From: Oscillospiraceae bacterium
Lineage (GTDB): Bacteria > Bacillota > Clostridia > Oscillospirales > Ruminococcaceae
Assembly (NCBI GenBank): GCA_015067185.1
Contig: SVMZ01000007.1
Location: 1-64,000, forward strand
DNA: 64,000 bases
Direction: 5' to 3'
Shown here piece by piece: positions 52,508 through 60,840 of the stretch. The position numbers and the translations under genes were made by a program. The stretch's first letter is position 1; each line of letters begins with the position of its first letter. The notes beneath the pieces are model-generated. The model was not told where the DNA came from and made no database searches. It worked only from the letters and a program-made list of their open reading frames with translations.

Positions 52508-53356
52508 ATGAGGACAGTAAGAGAAATTGCAGAACTTACGGGTATCAGCGCGCGCACGCTCCACTACTATGATGAAATTGGCTTGTTTGCTCCCACTTCA
52601 AAAAGTGAAGCTGGATACAGGCTTTATGACGATAAAGCACTTGAAACATTACGGCAGATTTTGTTTTTCCGTGAGTTTGATATTCCTTTAAAAGAAATCA
52701 AAGCTGTTATCGAAAATCCTAACTTTGACAAAAACCAAATTCTACAAATGCAGAGAAAAATGTTGGTGACAAAAAAGGAACGCATGGAGCGTTTGATTGC
52801 CAGTATTGATGATATTCTGAAAGGAGACAATAGTATGGACTTTACGGTATTTGATGAAACAGAAATTCATACCATGTATGACAGCATGATGGAAAACATG
52901 AATGATGAACAGAAGAGAATATTTATTGAGCATTACGGAAGCTTAGATGCATTTAAGGAACATTTCTTAAAAAATGCCGCTTCCGAAAGGGTTCAAAAGA
53001 GTTTTGCAAAAGTTGTTGAATGGTACGGAAGTAAGGAAGCTACATTAGAAGCCACAAAGACTTCTCGCGGTTCTGAAGTAATGATCGCTTATCAGAAACG
53101 TATAGGTAATATTCAAAAGAAACTCGCTTCTAAAATTGGAATGGATGTAAATTCATTTGAGGTTCGTGAATTAATTGGCGAATATGATTTTGTTGCAAAA
53201 AAACTGTATCAGATGGAAGATGTAACAAAATTGATGCTGGAAATTGCAAAGGTGTACCGAAGTAATTCTGAGGCTAAAGCAGGAGTTGATTCTGTATATG
53301 GTACAGGTTTTGCATCTTACATGGGAGAAGCGATAGAAGCATTTTATAACAGATAA
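52508..53356 (+). CDS. MerR-family regulator with TipAS drug-binding domain
   Basis: 282 residues. The N-terminal MerR HTH reads TVREIAELTGISARTLHYYDEIGLFAPTSKSEAGYRLYDD, followed by a coiled coil (residues about 75-110) and a C-terminal TipAS domain (RIFIEHYGSLDAFKEHF ... KAGVDSVYGTGFASYMGEAI). TipA-like proteins bind thiopeptide or other multidrug ligands and activate their own promoter; the 19-bp spacer upstream fits this. AAAGGAG precedes ATG 52508. Confidence 0.93.
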   Translation: MRTVREIAELTGISARTLHYYDEIGLFAPTSKSEAGYRLYDDKALETLRQILFFREFDIPLKEIKAVIENPNFDKNQILQMQRKMLVTKKERMERLIASIDDILKGDNSMDFTVFDETEIHTMYDSMMENMNDEQKRIFIEHYGSLDAFKEHFLKNAASERVQKSFAKVVEWYGSKEATLEATKTSRGSEVMIAYQKRIGNIQKKLASKIGMDVNSFEVRELIGEYDFVAKKLYQMEDVTKLMLEIAKVYRSNSEAKAGVDSVYGTGFASYMGEAIEAFYNR

Positions 53357-53420
53357 ATTCCAATTTGACAAACTGATTAGCATAGTTTCAGTCCCAAAAG
53401 AGAGTTTCACTTCCCGTTTG

Positions 53421-53457
53421 ATAGTTTCATTTTTTGAGTGAAACCAAATGAAACTAT
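53421..53457. repeat. 12-bp inverted repeat downstream of the MerR gene
   Basis: ATAGTTTCATTT (53421-53432) and AAATGAAACTAT (53446-53457) are perfect complements with a 13-nt loop. The surrounding sequence has further GTTTCA/TGAAAC words (near 53382, 53404, 53437). It may be the MerR gene terminator or a protein-binding cluster. Confidence 0.55.
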
Positions 53458-53559
53458 TTCAAAGCCGTTGGTTTTCAAGATGTTATTTTGGAAAAGGCAG
53501 AAACCTATACTGTACTTGGCGAAGAATGGAAATGTTTAGAGCTTGAAAAGAATCTTTGA
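53452..53559 (+). pseudogene. Detached C-terminal fragment of a small acetyltransferase-like protein
   Basis: The frame NYFKAVGFQDVILEKAETYT ... EKNL with TGA at 53557 has no start and is closed by a stop just upstream. The opening (aromatic-x-K-x-V-G-F) resembles the end of GNAT acetyltransferases, where a Y/F-x-K-x-G-F motif follows the CoA helix. Likely the scar of a deleted gene. Low certainty of family. Confidence 0.35.
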
Positions 53560-53654
53560 TTTCCCGATTCAATGTTTTATCCTGTTTGAGGCTTTTACAA
53601 GAAAAAAGGAAGAGGATAGGCAAGGCCCATCCTCTTTTGGTATAAAGCTGTAAA

Positions 53655-55589
53655 TTAATCCAAATTAAAGATACCGCCTTCGAGAGCGCTTCTGGCAGCC
53701 AGTATGTATTTGCTGGTATCCAGTGGGTCAACGCTTCGTCTCCTGGAGGTGCGGCCCAGTTCCGGCGGACACTCTCTATAACTGTGAAGCTGAACACTCA
53801 TGGTGCCGCGCCCCCCTGTAAAGGCGGCCAGCGTGATGGAATAATCCAGACTGGACTGAACAGGGATCAGGGCATTGAGAATCACCCGATCGCCATCATG
53901 GATACTGTCAACAACCTCACCGCGCATGGTGATGACATCACTCATGACCCGACCGACATATTCACTGGGTAAGATAAACCGTGCAGCCAGGATAGGTTCC
54001 AACAGCGTGCTGCCCCCACGCTGCAAGCCGTCCTGAATTGCCATGGGGGTTGCTACAATAAAATCCAGCGGATGGGTGTGGATCAGATGGTGGTTGCCGT
54101 CAACCAGTTTAATATTGACGTCGGTGACCTGCCAACCTAAGCGTCCCTGATTCAGCGCAAGGGGGATGGCCTGTTCTACCTGATGTTGATAACGAGCCAT
54201 GATTTTTCTGACCGGAACATCGGAGGAAAAAGTGACGCCGCTTCCTCGTTCGGCCGGATCAATTTCAAATTTAAGGATTGCCCAACAGGGTTTGGGCATG
54301 GTGTATGCTACAAAGCCCTCGCAGTGGGAAGATACCGTTTCTTTATAGATGATGGCGGGGGCCCCGAAGGTGACGCTTAAATCAAAACGGGTCTGCAGCA
54401 GTTCTTCGATAATCTCCAACTGTATGGTACCCATTACCCGCAGATGAAGTTCGTTGAACATACGGATATACTGTACCTGCAGAAGGGGGTCTTCTCCCGA
54501 GAGGATTCCGCATGCACGGCGAAGTTCCTGCATTTGATCGGGTTTGGAAGGGATCACCTGAACAGTAATGAGCGGAGAACGCAGTTGTCCCGGTTCGATC
54601 CTTCTTGGCAGAATGCTGCTGTTTCCCAAAATCTGACCGATCTGAATGTCGCCGAGACCATAGACTACACCGATCTCGCCTGAAGAGAGGCTTCCGGATG
54701 GAACGAGGTTGGCGTCATGGATCTGGGTAATTTTATGCTGTATCTGTTTAGGATCGCCGGTGATGGGGTCTATGCCTGCATCAAGGGTAATCACTTCACG
54801 GTTTTTGAGGGAGCCGCCGTATAAGCGCACCCAAACGCCCCGGCCCAGATTTTTATCCTGTTGCGCGGCAAATACTACACCGCACAGCTCGTTTTCCTGC
54901 TTCGGTGTGGGGAGGTAGTTTACAATGCTGTCCAACAGCGTTGTGATACCGTCATCTTTTAATGCGGAGCCGCACAGCACGGGATGGGCACGACGGGTAT
55001 GTGTCAGTTCGGCCAGTTTTTCATCCAGGAGCAGCCGGGAGAATTGTTCGCCGTCCAGGTAACGCTCCATCAGATCATCCCAGTTGTCGCAAATAATCTC
55101 ACTGACCCTATCCGTATCTGTAAGAACAACGGCTTTGGGAGTCAGTAACCGGTGAATTTGTGACACGACCAGCGGAACATTGGCGTTTTCACGATCGGTT
55201 TTATTGATGAAGAACAACACAGGAAGATTTTGTTTGACCATAGCTTCAAACAGAACCTCTGTTTGGGGCTGTACGCCTTCCACAGCACAGATTACCAGAA
55301 TAGCACCATCCAGGGCCCACATGGATCGCTCCATCTCTGCCGAAAAATCAACATGTCCAGGGGTGTCGATAAGGTTGATCTGTACATTTTGATAATGAAA
55401 TGACACGCAGGTGGCTTTGACCGAGATCCCTCTTCTGCGTTCTACGGGGAGGTTATCGGTGTGAGCGGTTCCCGAGTCAACACTGCCAAGGGAACGAATG
55501 GCGCCGGCATGGGACAATATTTGTTCGGATAATGTAGTTTTTCCGGCATCCACGTGGGCGAATATGCCTATGTTTCTGATTTGACTCAT
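53655..55589 (-). CDS. EF-G-like GTPase of the Tet(M) ribosomal-protection type
   Basis: 644 residues from ATG 55589. GTPase motifs: AHVDAGKTTLSEQIL (G1), RGISVKA (G2 with the I-S/T-V of Tet proteins), DTPGHVDF (G3), NKTD (G4). EF-G-like domains II-V follow (RVMGTIQLEIIEELL, LLEPILAARFILPSEYVGRVMSDV). Length and layout match Tet(M)/Tet(W)-type proteins that eject tetracycline from the ribosome. However, many Clostridia carry housekeeping homologues without resistance, so the phenotype is uncertain. No leader peptide or mobile genes were seen next to it, which favours a chromosomal homologue. Confidence 0.85.
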   Translation of the reverse strand: MSQIRNIGIFAHVDAGKTTLSEQILSHAGAIRSLGSVDSGTAHTDNLPVERRRGISVKATCVSFHYQNVQINLIDTPGHVDFSAEMERSMWALDGAILVICAVEGVQPQTEVLFEAMVKQNLPVLFFINKTDRENANVPLVVSQIHRLLTPKAVVLTDTDRVSEIICDNWDDLMERYLDGEQFSRLLLDEKLAELTHTRRAHPVLCGSALKDDGITTLLDSIVNYLPTPKQENELCGVVFAAQQDKNLGRGVWVRLYGGSLKNREVITLDAGIDPITGDPKQIQHKITQIHDANLVPSGSLSSGEIGVVYGLGDIQIGQILGNSSILPRRIEPGQLRSPLITVQVIPSKPDQMQELRRACGILSGEDPLLQVQYIRMFNELHLRVMGTIQLEIIEELLQTRFDLSVTFGAPAIIYKETVSSHCEGFVAYTMPKPCWAILKFEIDPAERGSGVTFSSDVPVRKIMARYQHQVEQAIPLALNQGRLGWQVTDVNIKLVDGNHHLIHTHPLDFIVATPMAIQDGLQRGGSTLLEPILAARFILPSEYVGRVMSDVITMRGEVVDSIHDGDRVILNALIPVQSSLDYSITLAAFTGGRGTMSVQLHSYRECPPELGRTSRRRSVDPLDTSKYILAARSALEGGIFNLD

Positions 55590-55645
55590 GACTCGTTGGC
55601 TCCTGTTACTGTTTGACTCCCGCATATTTGGTTTGTTATATCGAT

Positions 55646-55674
55646 AGTATAACAAATTTTGGAAACAATGACAA
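55646..55674 (-). promoter_or_regulatory. Promoter of the Tet(M)-like gene
   Basis: Minus-strand TTGTCA (55669-55674) and TATACT (55646-55651), 17-bp spacer, about 57 nt before the start codon. This leaves no room for the attenuator leader typical of mobile tet(M). Confidence 0.6.
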
Positions 55675-55772
55675 GAGGGATCCAGGAAGGAGATTTTGAC
55701 TTTCGGTTATATGAATTAATACTTAAAAGGGTAAATCTCGACTTGTAGAAAAATAATTCTGAAACCGACATG

Positions 55773-55801
55773 TTGTGGCATGGAAGATCTTATGGTATAA
55801 T
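55773..55801 (+). promoter_or_regulatory. Promoter of the GNAT gene
   Basis: TTGTGG (55773-55778), 17-bp spacer, TATAAT (55796-55801). The start codon is 170 nt further on, leaving a long structured leader. Confidence 0.65.
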
Positions 55802-55881
55802 ATAAAAGGATCGGCATAAAAACCGGTCAAATACAAATTTATTTCAGGAGATTGCTGTTTGAAGAGAAACAACACCTTAGA

Positions 55882-55946
55882 GACTGTAGGCTAACCGGGA
55901 GGTTTGCGTAAATACAGTTTCAGACAAACCTCCCAGTATTGCAGTC
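55882..55946 (+). promoter_or_regulatory. Structured 5' leader of the GNAT gene
   Basis: A perfect 10-bp hairpin GGGAGGTTTG/CAAACCTCCC (55897-55906, 55925-55934) is nested in an outer GACTG/CAGTC pairing (55882-55886, 55942-55946). It ends about 10 nt before the AGGAGG ribosome binding site. No T-run follows, so control at translation or mRNA stability is more likely than termination. I do not recognise a riboswitch class. Confidence 0.5.
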
Positions 55947-55970
55947 AACAATCATCAGGAGGAAAAAACA

Positions 55971-56600
55971 ATGAATAAAAATGACTATTGCATTCGTTTG
56001 GAGAGAAAAGAAGACCACTATGAAGTGGAGAATTTGATTCGGGAAAGCTTTTGGAATGTCTACCGTCCGGGTTGTTTGGAGCATTATGTGATCCATTTGT
56101 TGAGAGATGACCCTGCGTTTGTGAGAGAATTGGATTTCGTCATGGAAAAGGATGGCCGCATTATAGGACAGAACATGTTCATGCGGGCGGTTATCCATGC
56201 GGATGACGGCAGAGAGATACCGATTATGACGATGGGGCCGATCTGTATCTGTCCGGAACTCAAGAGAAGGGGATACGGTAAAATCCTGCTGGATTATTCT
56301 TTGGAAAAAGCTGCGGAAGCCGGCTGCGGCGCACTGTGCTTTGAAGGGAATATCCGTTTTTACGGGAAAAGCGGATTTACCTATGCCTCCGAATACGGAA
56401 TCCGGTATCACGGTCTGGCAGAAGGAGAGGATGCATCCTTTTTCCTGTGCAAGGAACTGCTTCCAGGATATCTCACCGGAATTACGGGTGTGTATACACC
56501 GCCGAGAGGCTATTTTGTGGACAAAGATGCCGCAGAGGAATTTGATAAGGCATTTCCAAGCAAAGAAAAATTGGTCCTGCCCGGTCAGCTTTCCAGATAA
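55971..56600 (+). CDS. GNAT-family N-acetyltransferase (Eis-like N-terminal type)
   Basis: 209 residues. The fold is read from FVMEKDGRIIGQNMFMRAVI, IMTMGPICICPELKRRGYGKILLDYSLEKAAEAGCGALCFEG (the R/Q-x-x-G-x-G/A CoA loop is RRGYGK) and FYGKSGFTYAS. It transfers an acetyl group to an amine; the substrate is unknown. AGGAGG precedes ATG 55971. It is expressed from its own promoter with a long leader and has its own terminator. Confidence 0.9.
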   Translation: MNKNDYCIRLERKEDHYEVENLIRESFWNVYRPGCLEHYVIHLLRDDPAFVRELDFVMEKDGRIIGQNMFMRAVIHADDGREIPIMTMGPICICPELKRRGYGKILLDYSLEKAAEAGCGALCFEGNIRFYGKSGFTYASEYGIRYHGLAEGEDASFFLCKELLPGYLTGITGVYTPPRGYFVDKDAAEEFDKAFPSKEKLVLPGQLSR

Positions 56601-56611
56601 ACGAAGAGACA

Positions 56612-56646
56612 AAAGAGCCATGTACCTGAAAGGTACACGGCTCTTT
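56612..56646 (+). terminator. Terminator of the GNAT gene
   Basis: AAAGAGCCATGTACC pairs with GGTACACGGCTCTTT (one A-C mismatch) around TGAAA. The stem's own AAAG/CTTT ends allow use from both sides, so it may also end the convergent deacetylase transcript. Confidence 0.8.
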
Positions 56647-56681
56647 ACCGTTGTATAGTATGATTTGGCAATTAGGATATT

Positions 56682-58043
56682 TTAAAAAATGGCAGGTTTC
56701 AGTGTCCAGGTTTGAAGCAACGCATGGCGTACAACTTCAGAAGTATCCAGATTCTCAGGGAAAATGATCCAGTCTTTGGCCCAGTCATATGAGGTGTTGA
56801 CATGCCGAACCGGAAGAAGCCGGCCTTCTCCCACGGAAAGCGTAATTTTTTGGTCTGCTGCAATACCTTCTGCCACTGCGCGGCGGAGATTGCAGAACAT
56901 GTCTATGGGGTTAAGCAGGTTTTCTCTTACCTGATACAGAGCGGGAAGCTGTTTGTAGCCGAGAACGAGATCGTATTGCTCTGCCACAGCCTTTGCCAGT
57001 TCATACGGTGTCACGGCAGTATAGACTTCGGAAGGGTGATCGGATTCGGGCCCATAGAAAAATTCGGGAGTTCGATGCAGCCCGAGTATGCTGCGGGAAA
57101 AGAGAGAAAGTATCTCGGAGGCGCAAAGAGAACGGTTGCCGCACTGATAGTAATCCGGACCGTTCGTAAGAGTGTGTGCTATCTCAAGAACTTCCTCCCT
57201 GGTAATCGGGTTGGGATCTGTTTTTTCGTAGAGACAGGATTGTTGTGCGGTAATATATTCCACGCCGGGATGTTCCAGGGTATATTTTAGAAATGTACCC
57301 AGAAGATCGACACGGCGGTGCATTTCTTCCTTGGTGCGCAGTGGGGCCGGTTTCCAGTTCTCTCTCGGAGGGGTGGCTCCTTTGCAGAAATTGACGCCGT
57401 CCCAAAACTCGGTGCAGGAAAATTCACAGGGATGATAGTAGATGCTGACAAGCTGCAGATCTCCTGCACGCTCGCAGTACCGATCAAACTGCGATTTTGC
57501 CGTTTCCAGTCCACCTTCTTCAAATTCGAGACGCATGGTGCTCCACAGACGGGTCAGGTTCAGGATACCGCCGTAGTGAAACGGCTCTTCGTTTACAGAC
57601 AGAAGATAATGGCTGTCTAAATAGGTGGGGATCCCCCATTTTTTTAGTACGGGAAACGCCTGAGGTACCCAGCTGGCTCCAGGCTGACCGTAACTGGTGG
57701 GAAACTGTCCGCACAAATTTTGAACATCCTCAAATCCCTTGTGTTCCCTCCGTTCAAATTCCAGAGCACCTTCAGCAAACCCTTTATCGCACATATATTC
57801 GGTCTGTGTCGGATGAACGCTGTGGTTTTCCGTGTGATAACAAATCTCGTGTCCGGCAAGTTTTTTCAGAATATCAGTCCGGCCGCGTTCTGTAAGGACC
57901 CGAATTTTTTCACCGACAATTTTAAAGGAACCCCGGATTCCAAGAGAATCCATCATGTTGATCAGTGCAAGCAGCGCGTCGTCTGATTCCGGAGTGATAA
58001 AATCCTCCACATCGAACCAAAGCATGATTTTAAGATTTTTCAT
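56682..58043 (-). CDS. Polysaccharide deacetylase-like (NodB-fold) protein
   Basis: 453 residues from ATG 58043. The first 110 residues carry a NodB-type motif: LWFDVEDF (catalytic/metal Asp) and ICYHTENHSVHP, an H-x3-H zinc pair. SVQYHPCEF-like segments (VSIYYHPCEFS) later supply the remaining His. The C-terminal 150 residues are unlike the family and unrecognised. No signal peptide. It may deacetylate a glycan or hydrolyse an amide. The ribosome binding site is weak (GGTG). Confidence 0.75.
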   Translation of the reverse strand: MKNLKIMLWFDVEDFITPESDDALLALINMMDSLGIRGSFKIVGEKIRVLTERGRTDILKKLAGHEICYHTENHSVHPTQTEYMCDKGFAEGALEFERREHKGFEDVQNLCGQFPTSYGQPGASWVPQAFPVLKKWGIPTYLDSHYLLSVNEEPFHYGGILNLTRLWSTMRLEFEEGGLETAKSQFDRYCERAGDLQLVSIYYHPCEFSCTEFWDGVNFCKGATPPRENWKPAPLRTKEEMHRRVDLLGTFLKYTLEHPGVEYITAQQSCLYEKTDPNPITREEVLEIAHTLTNGPDYYQCGNRSLCASEILSLFSRSILGLHRTPEFFYGPESDHPSEVYTAVTPYELAKAVAEQYDLVLGYKQLPALYQVRENLLNPIDMFCNLRRAVAEGIAADQKITLSVGEGRLLPVRHVNTSYDWAKDWIIFPENLDTSEVVRHALLQTWTLKPAIF

Positions 58044-58373
58044 TACAACACCGACTTTCTGTGTTTGAAAATTTGGAATATTTGTTTTTAAAAAACAGTT
58101 CTGCACATCAGGGTATAAGGGTATATAATCATCTGATGACGACTGGCGGCGCTTAAAATAGCGGCGGTAGGAAAAACGAAAAATGTTTGCTTCAAAAGCG
58201 TATTGGACGGAAGGGAAAAGCTGAATTTGCTGTATAGTTTTTACCATTGTAGCATATTTTATTGTACTGTTCAATATGAAATAGAGAAGAGACGATGTTA
58301 TGCGTGTAGTGCTTAGTATTGCAGTAGCGGTAAAAATTTACAAAAGAAAAATTGAAAACTTAAAAAGGAAGTA

Positions 58374-58402
58374 TTGACATCGAAAGATTGATGATGTAAA
58401 AT
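58374..58402 (+). promoter_or_regulatory. Promoter of the aspS-gatCAB operon
   Basis: TTGACA (58374-58379), 17-bp spacer, TAAAAT (58397-58402). Transcription would begin about 58409, directly upstream of the T-box leader. Confidence 0.75.
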
Positions 58403-58424
58403 ATATGGGTAAAAATTTAAAAGC

Positions 58425-58664
58425 TGTGATGGAGACAGTATCGCAGGATATTCATTCAAAGAGAGTTGTCGGTTGGTGAAAAGACAGTATTGAACCCTGG
58501 GAGAAGAACACTCCGGAGCTTGCGGAAGAAAGCCTATGGGTGATTAGAACCGCCGTTGCATCGCGTAAAGATGAAATCGAGGTGGGCTGTTTCATACAGT
58601 CAATTTGGGTGGTATCGCGGAAGTTGTCTTTCGTCCCATGTTGGGGGCGAAGGGCATTTTTTAT
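58425..58664 (+). promoter_or_regulatory. T-box leader of the aspS-gatCAB operon, candidate Asn/Glu two-codon specifier
   Basis: A T-box RNA binds uncharged tRNA and switches between terminator and antiterminator. Stem I is readable: GGAG and ACAGTA on the 5' side, AGAGAG and GGTTGGTG as the distal tRNA-elbow elements, and a 3' side returning through TTGAA, CCTG and CTCC. The specifier loop between GGGA and CTCC reads GAAGAACA (58503-58510). The T-box GGGTGGTATCGCGG is at 58607-58620. The terminator stem TTCGTCCC/GGGGGCGAA is followed by TTTTTT (to 58662). GAAC in the specifier overlaps codons GAA (Glu) and AAC (Asn). Confidence 0.88.
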
Positions 58665-58750
58665 TGCAAAAAACAGTGCCGAGAGCTCCCGGCGGCAGCT
58701 GAAAAGGCTGTAAAAACGATAAATTTAAAGAAATTTGGAGGAGAGCGCTT

Positions 58751-60481
58751 ATGCTGAGAACACACAATTGTAACGAACTGAATTTTGATAATATCGGGCA
58801 GAGAGTTACTCTAACCGGTTGGGTAGACACCATCAGAGACCACGGTGGCGTTTTGTTTGTGGATCTCCGTGACCATTATGGCGTTACCCAGATCGTATTC
58901 AATGATGACAGCCTGCTGAACGGTATCACCAAGGAATATGTTATTTTGGTTGAAGGCAATGTCACAGAGAGAGATCCCGACACAGTCAACCCGAAGATCG
59001 ATACAGGTAAAGTGGAAGTGCGCGCCGATAAGCTTGAGGTGCTTGGACCCTGCAAGATGAATCTTCCCTTTGAAATTGACGCTTCCACACAGACAAGAGA
59101 AGATGTAAGATTGAAATATCGCTATCTCGATTTGAGAAACAGAAAGATTCACGACAATATTGTTCTGCGCTCCAAGATACTCAGTTATCTCAGAAGCCAG
59201 ATGGAAGAGCTTGGCTTCCTTGAGATCCAGACCCCCATCCTCACCGCTTCCTCCCCCGAGGGCGCAAGAGACTATCTCGTACCCAGCAGAAAACACAAAG
59301 GAAAGTTCTATGCACTGCCCCAGGCACCCCAGCAGTTCAAACAGCTGCTCATGACCTCCGGCTTTGACAGATACTTCCAGATCGCTCCCTGCTTCCGCGA
59401 CGAGGATGCACGTCAGGACCGTTCTCCCGGCGAGTTTTATCAGTTGGACTTTGAGATGGCATTTGCCACACAGGAGGACGTATTTGAGGTTGCAGAAACC
59501 GTTGTCTACAACACCTTCAAAAAATTCTCCGATAAGCCGGTATCCCAGCCTCCCTTCAAGCGCATTACTTTTGCCGATTCCATGCTGAAATACGGCTCCG
59601 ATAAGCCTGACCTCCGCAACCCGCTTATCATTCAGGATCTCACCGATTTCTTTGCAACCATCGATTTTCCGCTGTTTAAGGGCAAGCCGGTACGCGGAAT
59701 TGTTGCCAACTGCGCGGGAAGATCTAAGAAATTCTTCGAGGATTCCCTCAAGTTTGCGCTCAGCATCGGCATGAAGGGCCTCGGCTACCTCACCCTCTCC
59801 GGTGACGAATATAAGGGCCCCATCGCCAAGTTCCTCACCCCAGAAAAGAAGGAAGAGCTCACCAATCTTGTAGGCATCAAAGAGGGCGAGACTGTGTTCT
59901 TCATCTGCGACGCCATCTCTGTTGTAAACCGTCTTGCCGGTGAAATCAGAACCTGGCTGGGCGAGACCCTTGAAGTGATCAACAAGGATACCTATGAGTT
60001 CTGCTTCATCGTTGATTTCCCCATGTACGAGAGAAATGCAGAAACTAACAAGATCGATTTCACCCACAACCCGTTTTCCATGCCCCAAGGCGGAATGGAT
60101 GCCCTTTTGAACAAGGATCCTCTGGAGATCTTCGCATATCAGTATGATATCGTTTGCAACGGCGTAGAGCTCTCCTCCGGTGCTGTTCGAAACCACAATC
60201 CGGATATCATGAAGAAGGCATTTGAGATTGCAGGTTACGGCGAAGAGGATGTCAAGGCCAAGTTTGGTGCTCTCTATACCGCATTCTCCTTTGGTGCACC
60301 TCCCCATGCAGGTATGGCTCCCGGCGTTGACAGAATGATCATGCTCATCGCAGGCGAAGAAACCATCCGTGACGTTATTGCGTTCCCCCTCAACGGCAAT
60401 GCTCAGGACGTTATGATGGGTGCTCCTGGCGGAGTTACAGAGCAGCAGCTCAGAGAGGTTCATATTAAAGTAAGAGACTGA
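58751..60481 (+). CDS. aspS: Aspartyl-tRNA synthetase
   Basis: 576 residues. An N-terminal OB anticodon-binding domain (GWVDTIRDHGGVLFVDLRDHYG) precedes the class II core: motif 2 YFQIAPCFRDEDARQDRSPGEFYQLDFEM and motif 3 GMAPGVDRMIML, with the bacterial insertion (GAD) domain between. It charges tRNA-Asp. In an operon with gatCAB it is likely the non-discriminating form that also makes Asp-tRNA(Asn) for amidation (inference). GGAGGAGAG precedes ATG 58751. The first gene of a four-gene operon under the T-box. Confidence 0.97.
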   Translation: MLRTHNCNELNFDNIGQRVTLTGWVDTIRDHGGVLFVDLRDHYGVTQIVFNDDSLLNGITKEYVILVEGNVTERDPDTVNPKIDTGKVEVRADKLEVLGPCKMNLPFEIDASTQTREDVRLKYRYLDLRNRKIHDNIVLRSKILSYLRSQMEELGFLEIQTPILTASSPEGARDYLVPSRKHKGKFYALPQAPQQFKQLLMTSGFDRYFQIAPCFRDEDARQDRSPGEFYQLDFEMAFATQEDVFEVAETVVYNTFKKFSDKPVSQPPFKRITFADSMLKYGSDKPDLRNPLIIQDLTDFFATIDFPLFKGKPVRGIVANCAGRSKKFFEDSLKFALSIGMKGLGYLTLSGDEYKGPIAKFLTPEKKEELTNLVGIKEGETVFFICDAISVVNRLAGEIRTWLGETLEVINKDTYEFCFIVDFPMYERNAETNKIDFTHNPFSMPQGGMDALLNKDPLEIFAYQYDIVCNGVELSSGAVRNHNPDIMKKAFEIAGYGEEDVKAKFGALYTAFSFGAPPHAGMAPGVDRMIMLIAGEETIRDVIAFPLNGNAQDVMMGAPGGVTEQQLREVHIKVRD

Positions 60482-60497
60482 GAGAGGAGCTTGAAAC

Positions 60498-60779
60498 ATG
60501 ACAAAAGATTCTTTGCAGAAACTTGAAAAACTGAATCAGCTTTGCCTCACAGAAGAGGAAAAAGAGAGCGTTATCGCATTCTTTGCAAAGCAGGATGACG
60601 AGTTTGCAACTCTTGAAAATATCGATACCGCCAATGTGGATAGAATGGTGCATGTTATGCCTATTCTCACCGTTGTGCGTGAAGATGTGGAGAAGAAGCT
60701 GTTCACACGCGAAGAACTTCAGCGTAATGCTCCGGAGACCATGGACGGCTATTGGCAGGTTCCCCGTCTTGTGGAGTAA
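60498..60779 (+). CDS. gatC: Aspartyl/glutamyl-tRNA amidotransferase subunit C
   Basis: 93 residues, the normal GatC size. LEKLNQLCLTEEEKESVIAFFAKQ is the typical N-terminal helical pair, and LFTREELQRNAPETMDGYWQVPRLVE is the C-terminal region, ending in the conserved 'x-x-G-x-F/W-x-V-P-x-x-V/I-E'. GatC belts GatA and GatB together. It begins 16 nt after aspS with GAGAGGAG upstream. Confidence 0.93.
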   Translation: MTKDSLQKLEKLNQLCLTEEEKESVIAFFAKQDDEFATLENIDTANVDRMVHVMPILTVVREDVEKKLFTREELQRNAPETMDGYWQVPRLVE

Positions 60780-60780
60780 G

Positions 60781-60825
60781 CTGAGGATATAAACTCAGTT
60801 TCAAATATTCGTGTTAAGATATTTG
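60781..60825 (+). other. Two small intercistronic hairpins between gatC and gatA
   Basis: CTGAG/CTCAG (60781-60785, 60794-60798) and CAAATAT/ATATTTG (60802-60808, 60819-60825) fill the 61-nt gap. The other operon junctions are 2-16 nt. No T-run follows. They could tune mRNA processing or gatA translation. Confidence 0.5.
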
Positions 60826-60840
60826 AAAGGATGAATGGTT

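Noticed and set aside
58811..60499. 562-codon open frame antisense to aspS
   Set aside because: The opposite strand encodes a complete, motif-rich AspRS; this frame is a by-product of its codon use.
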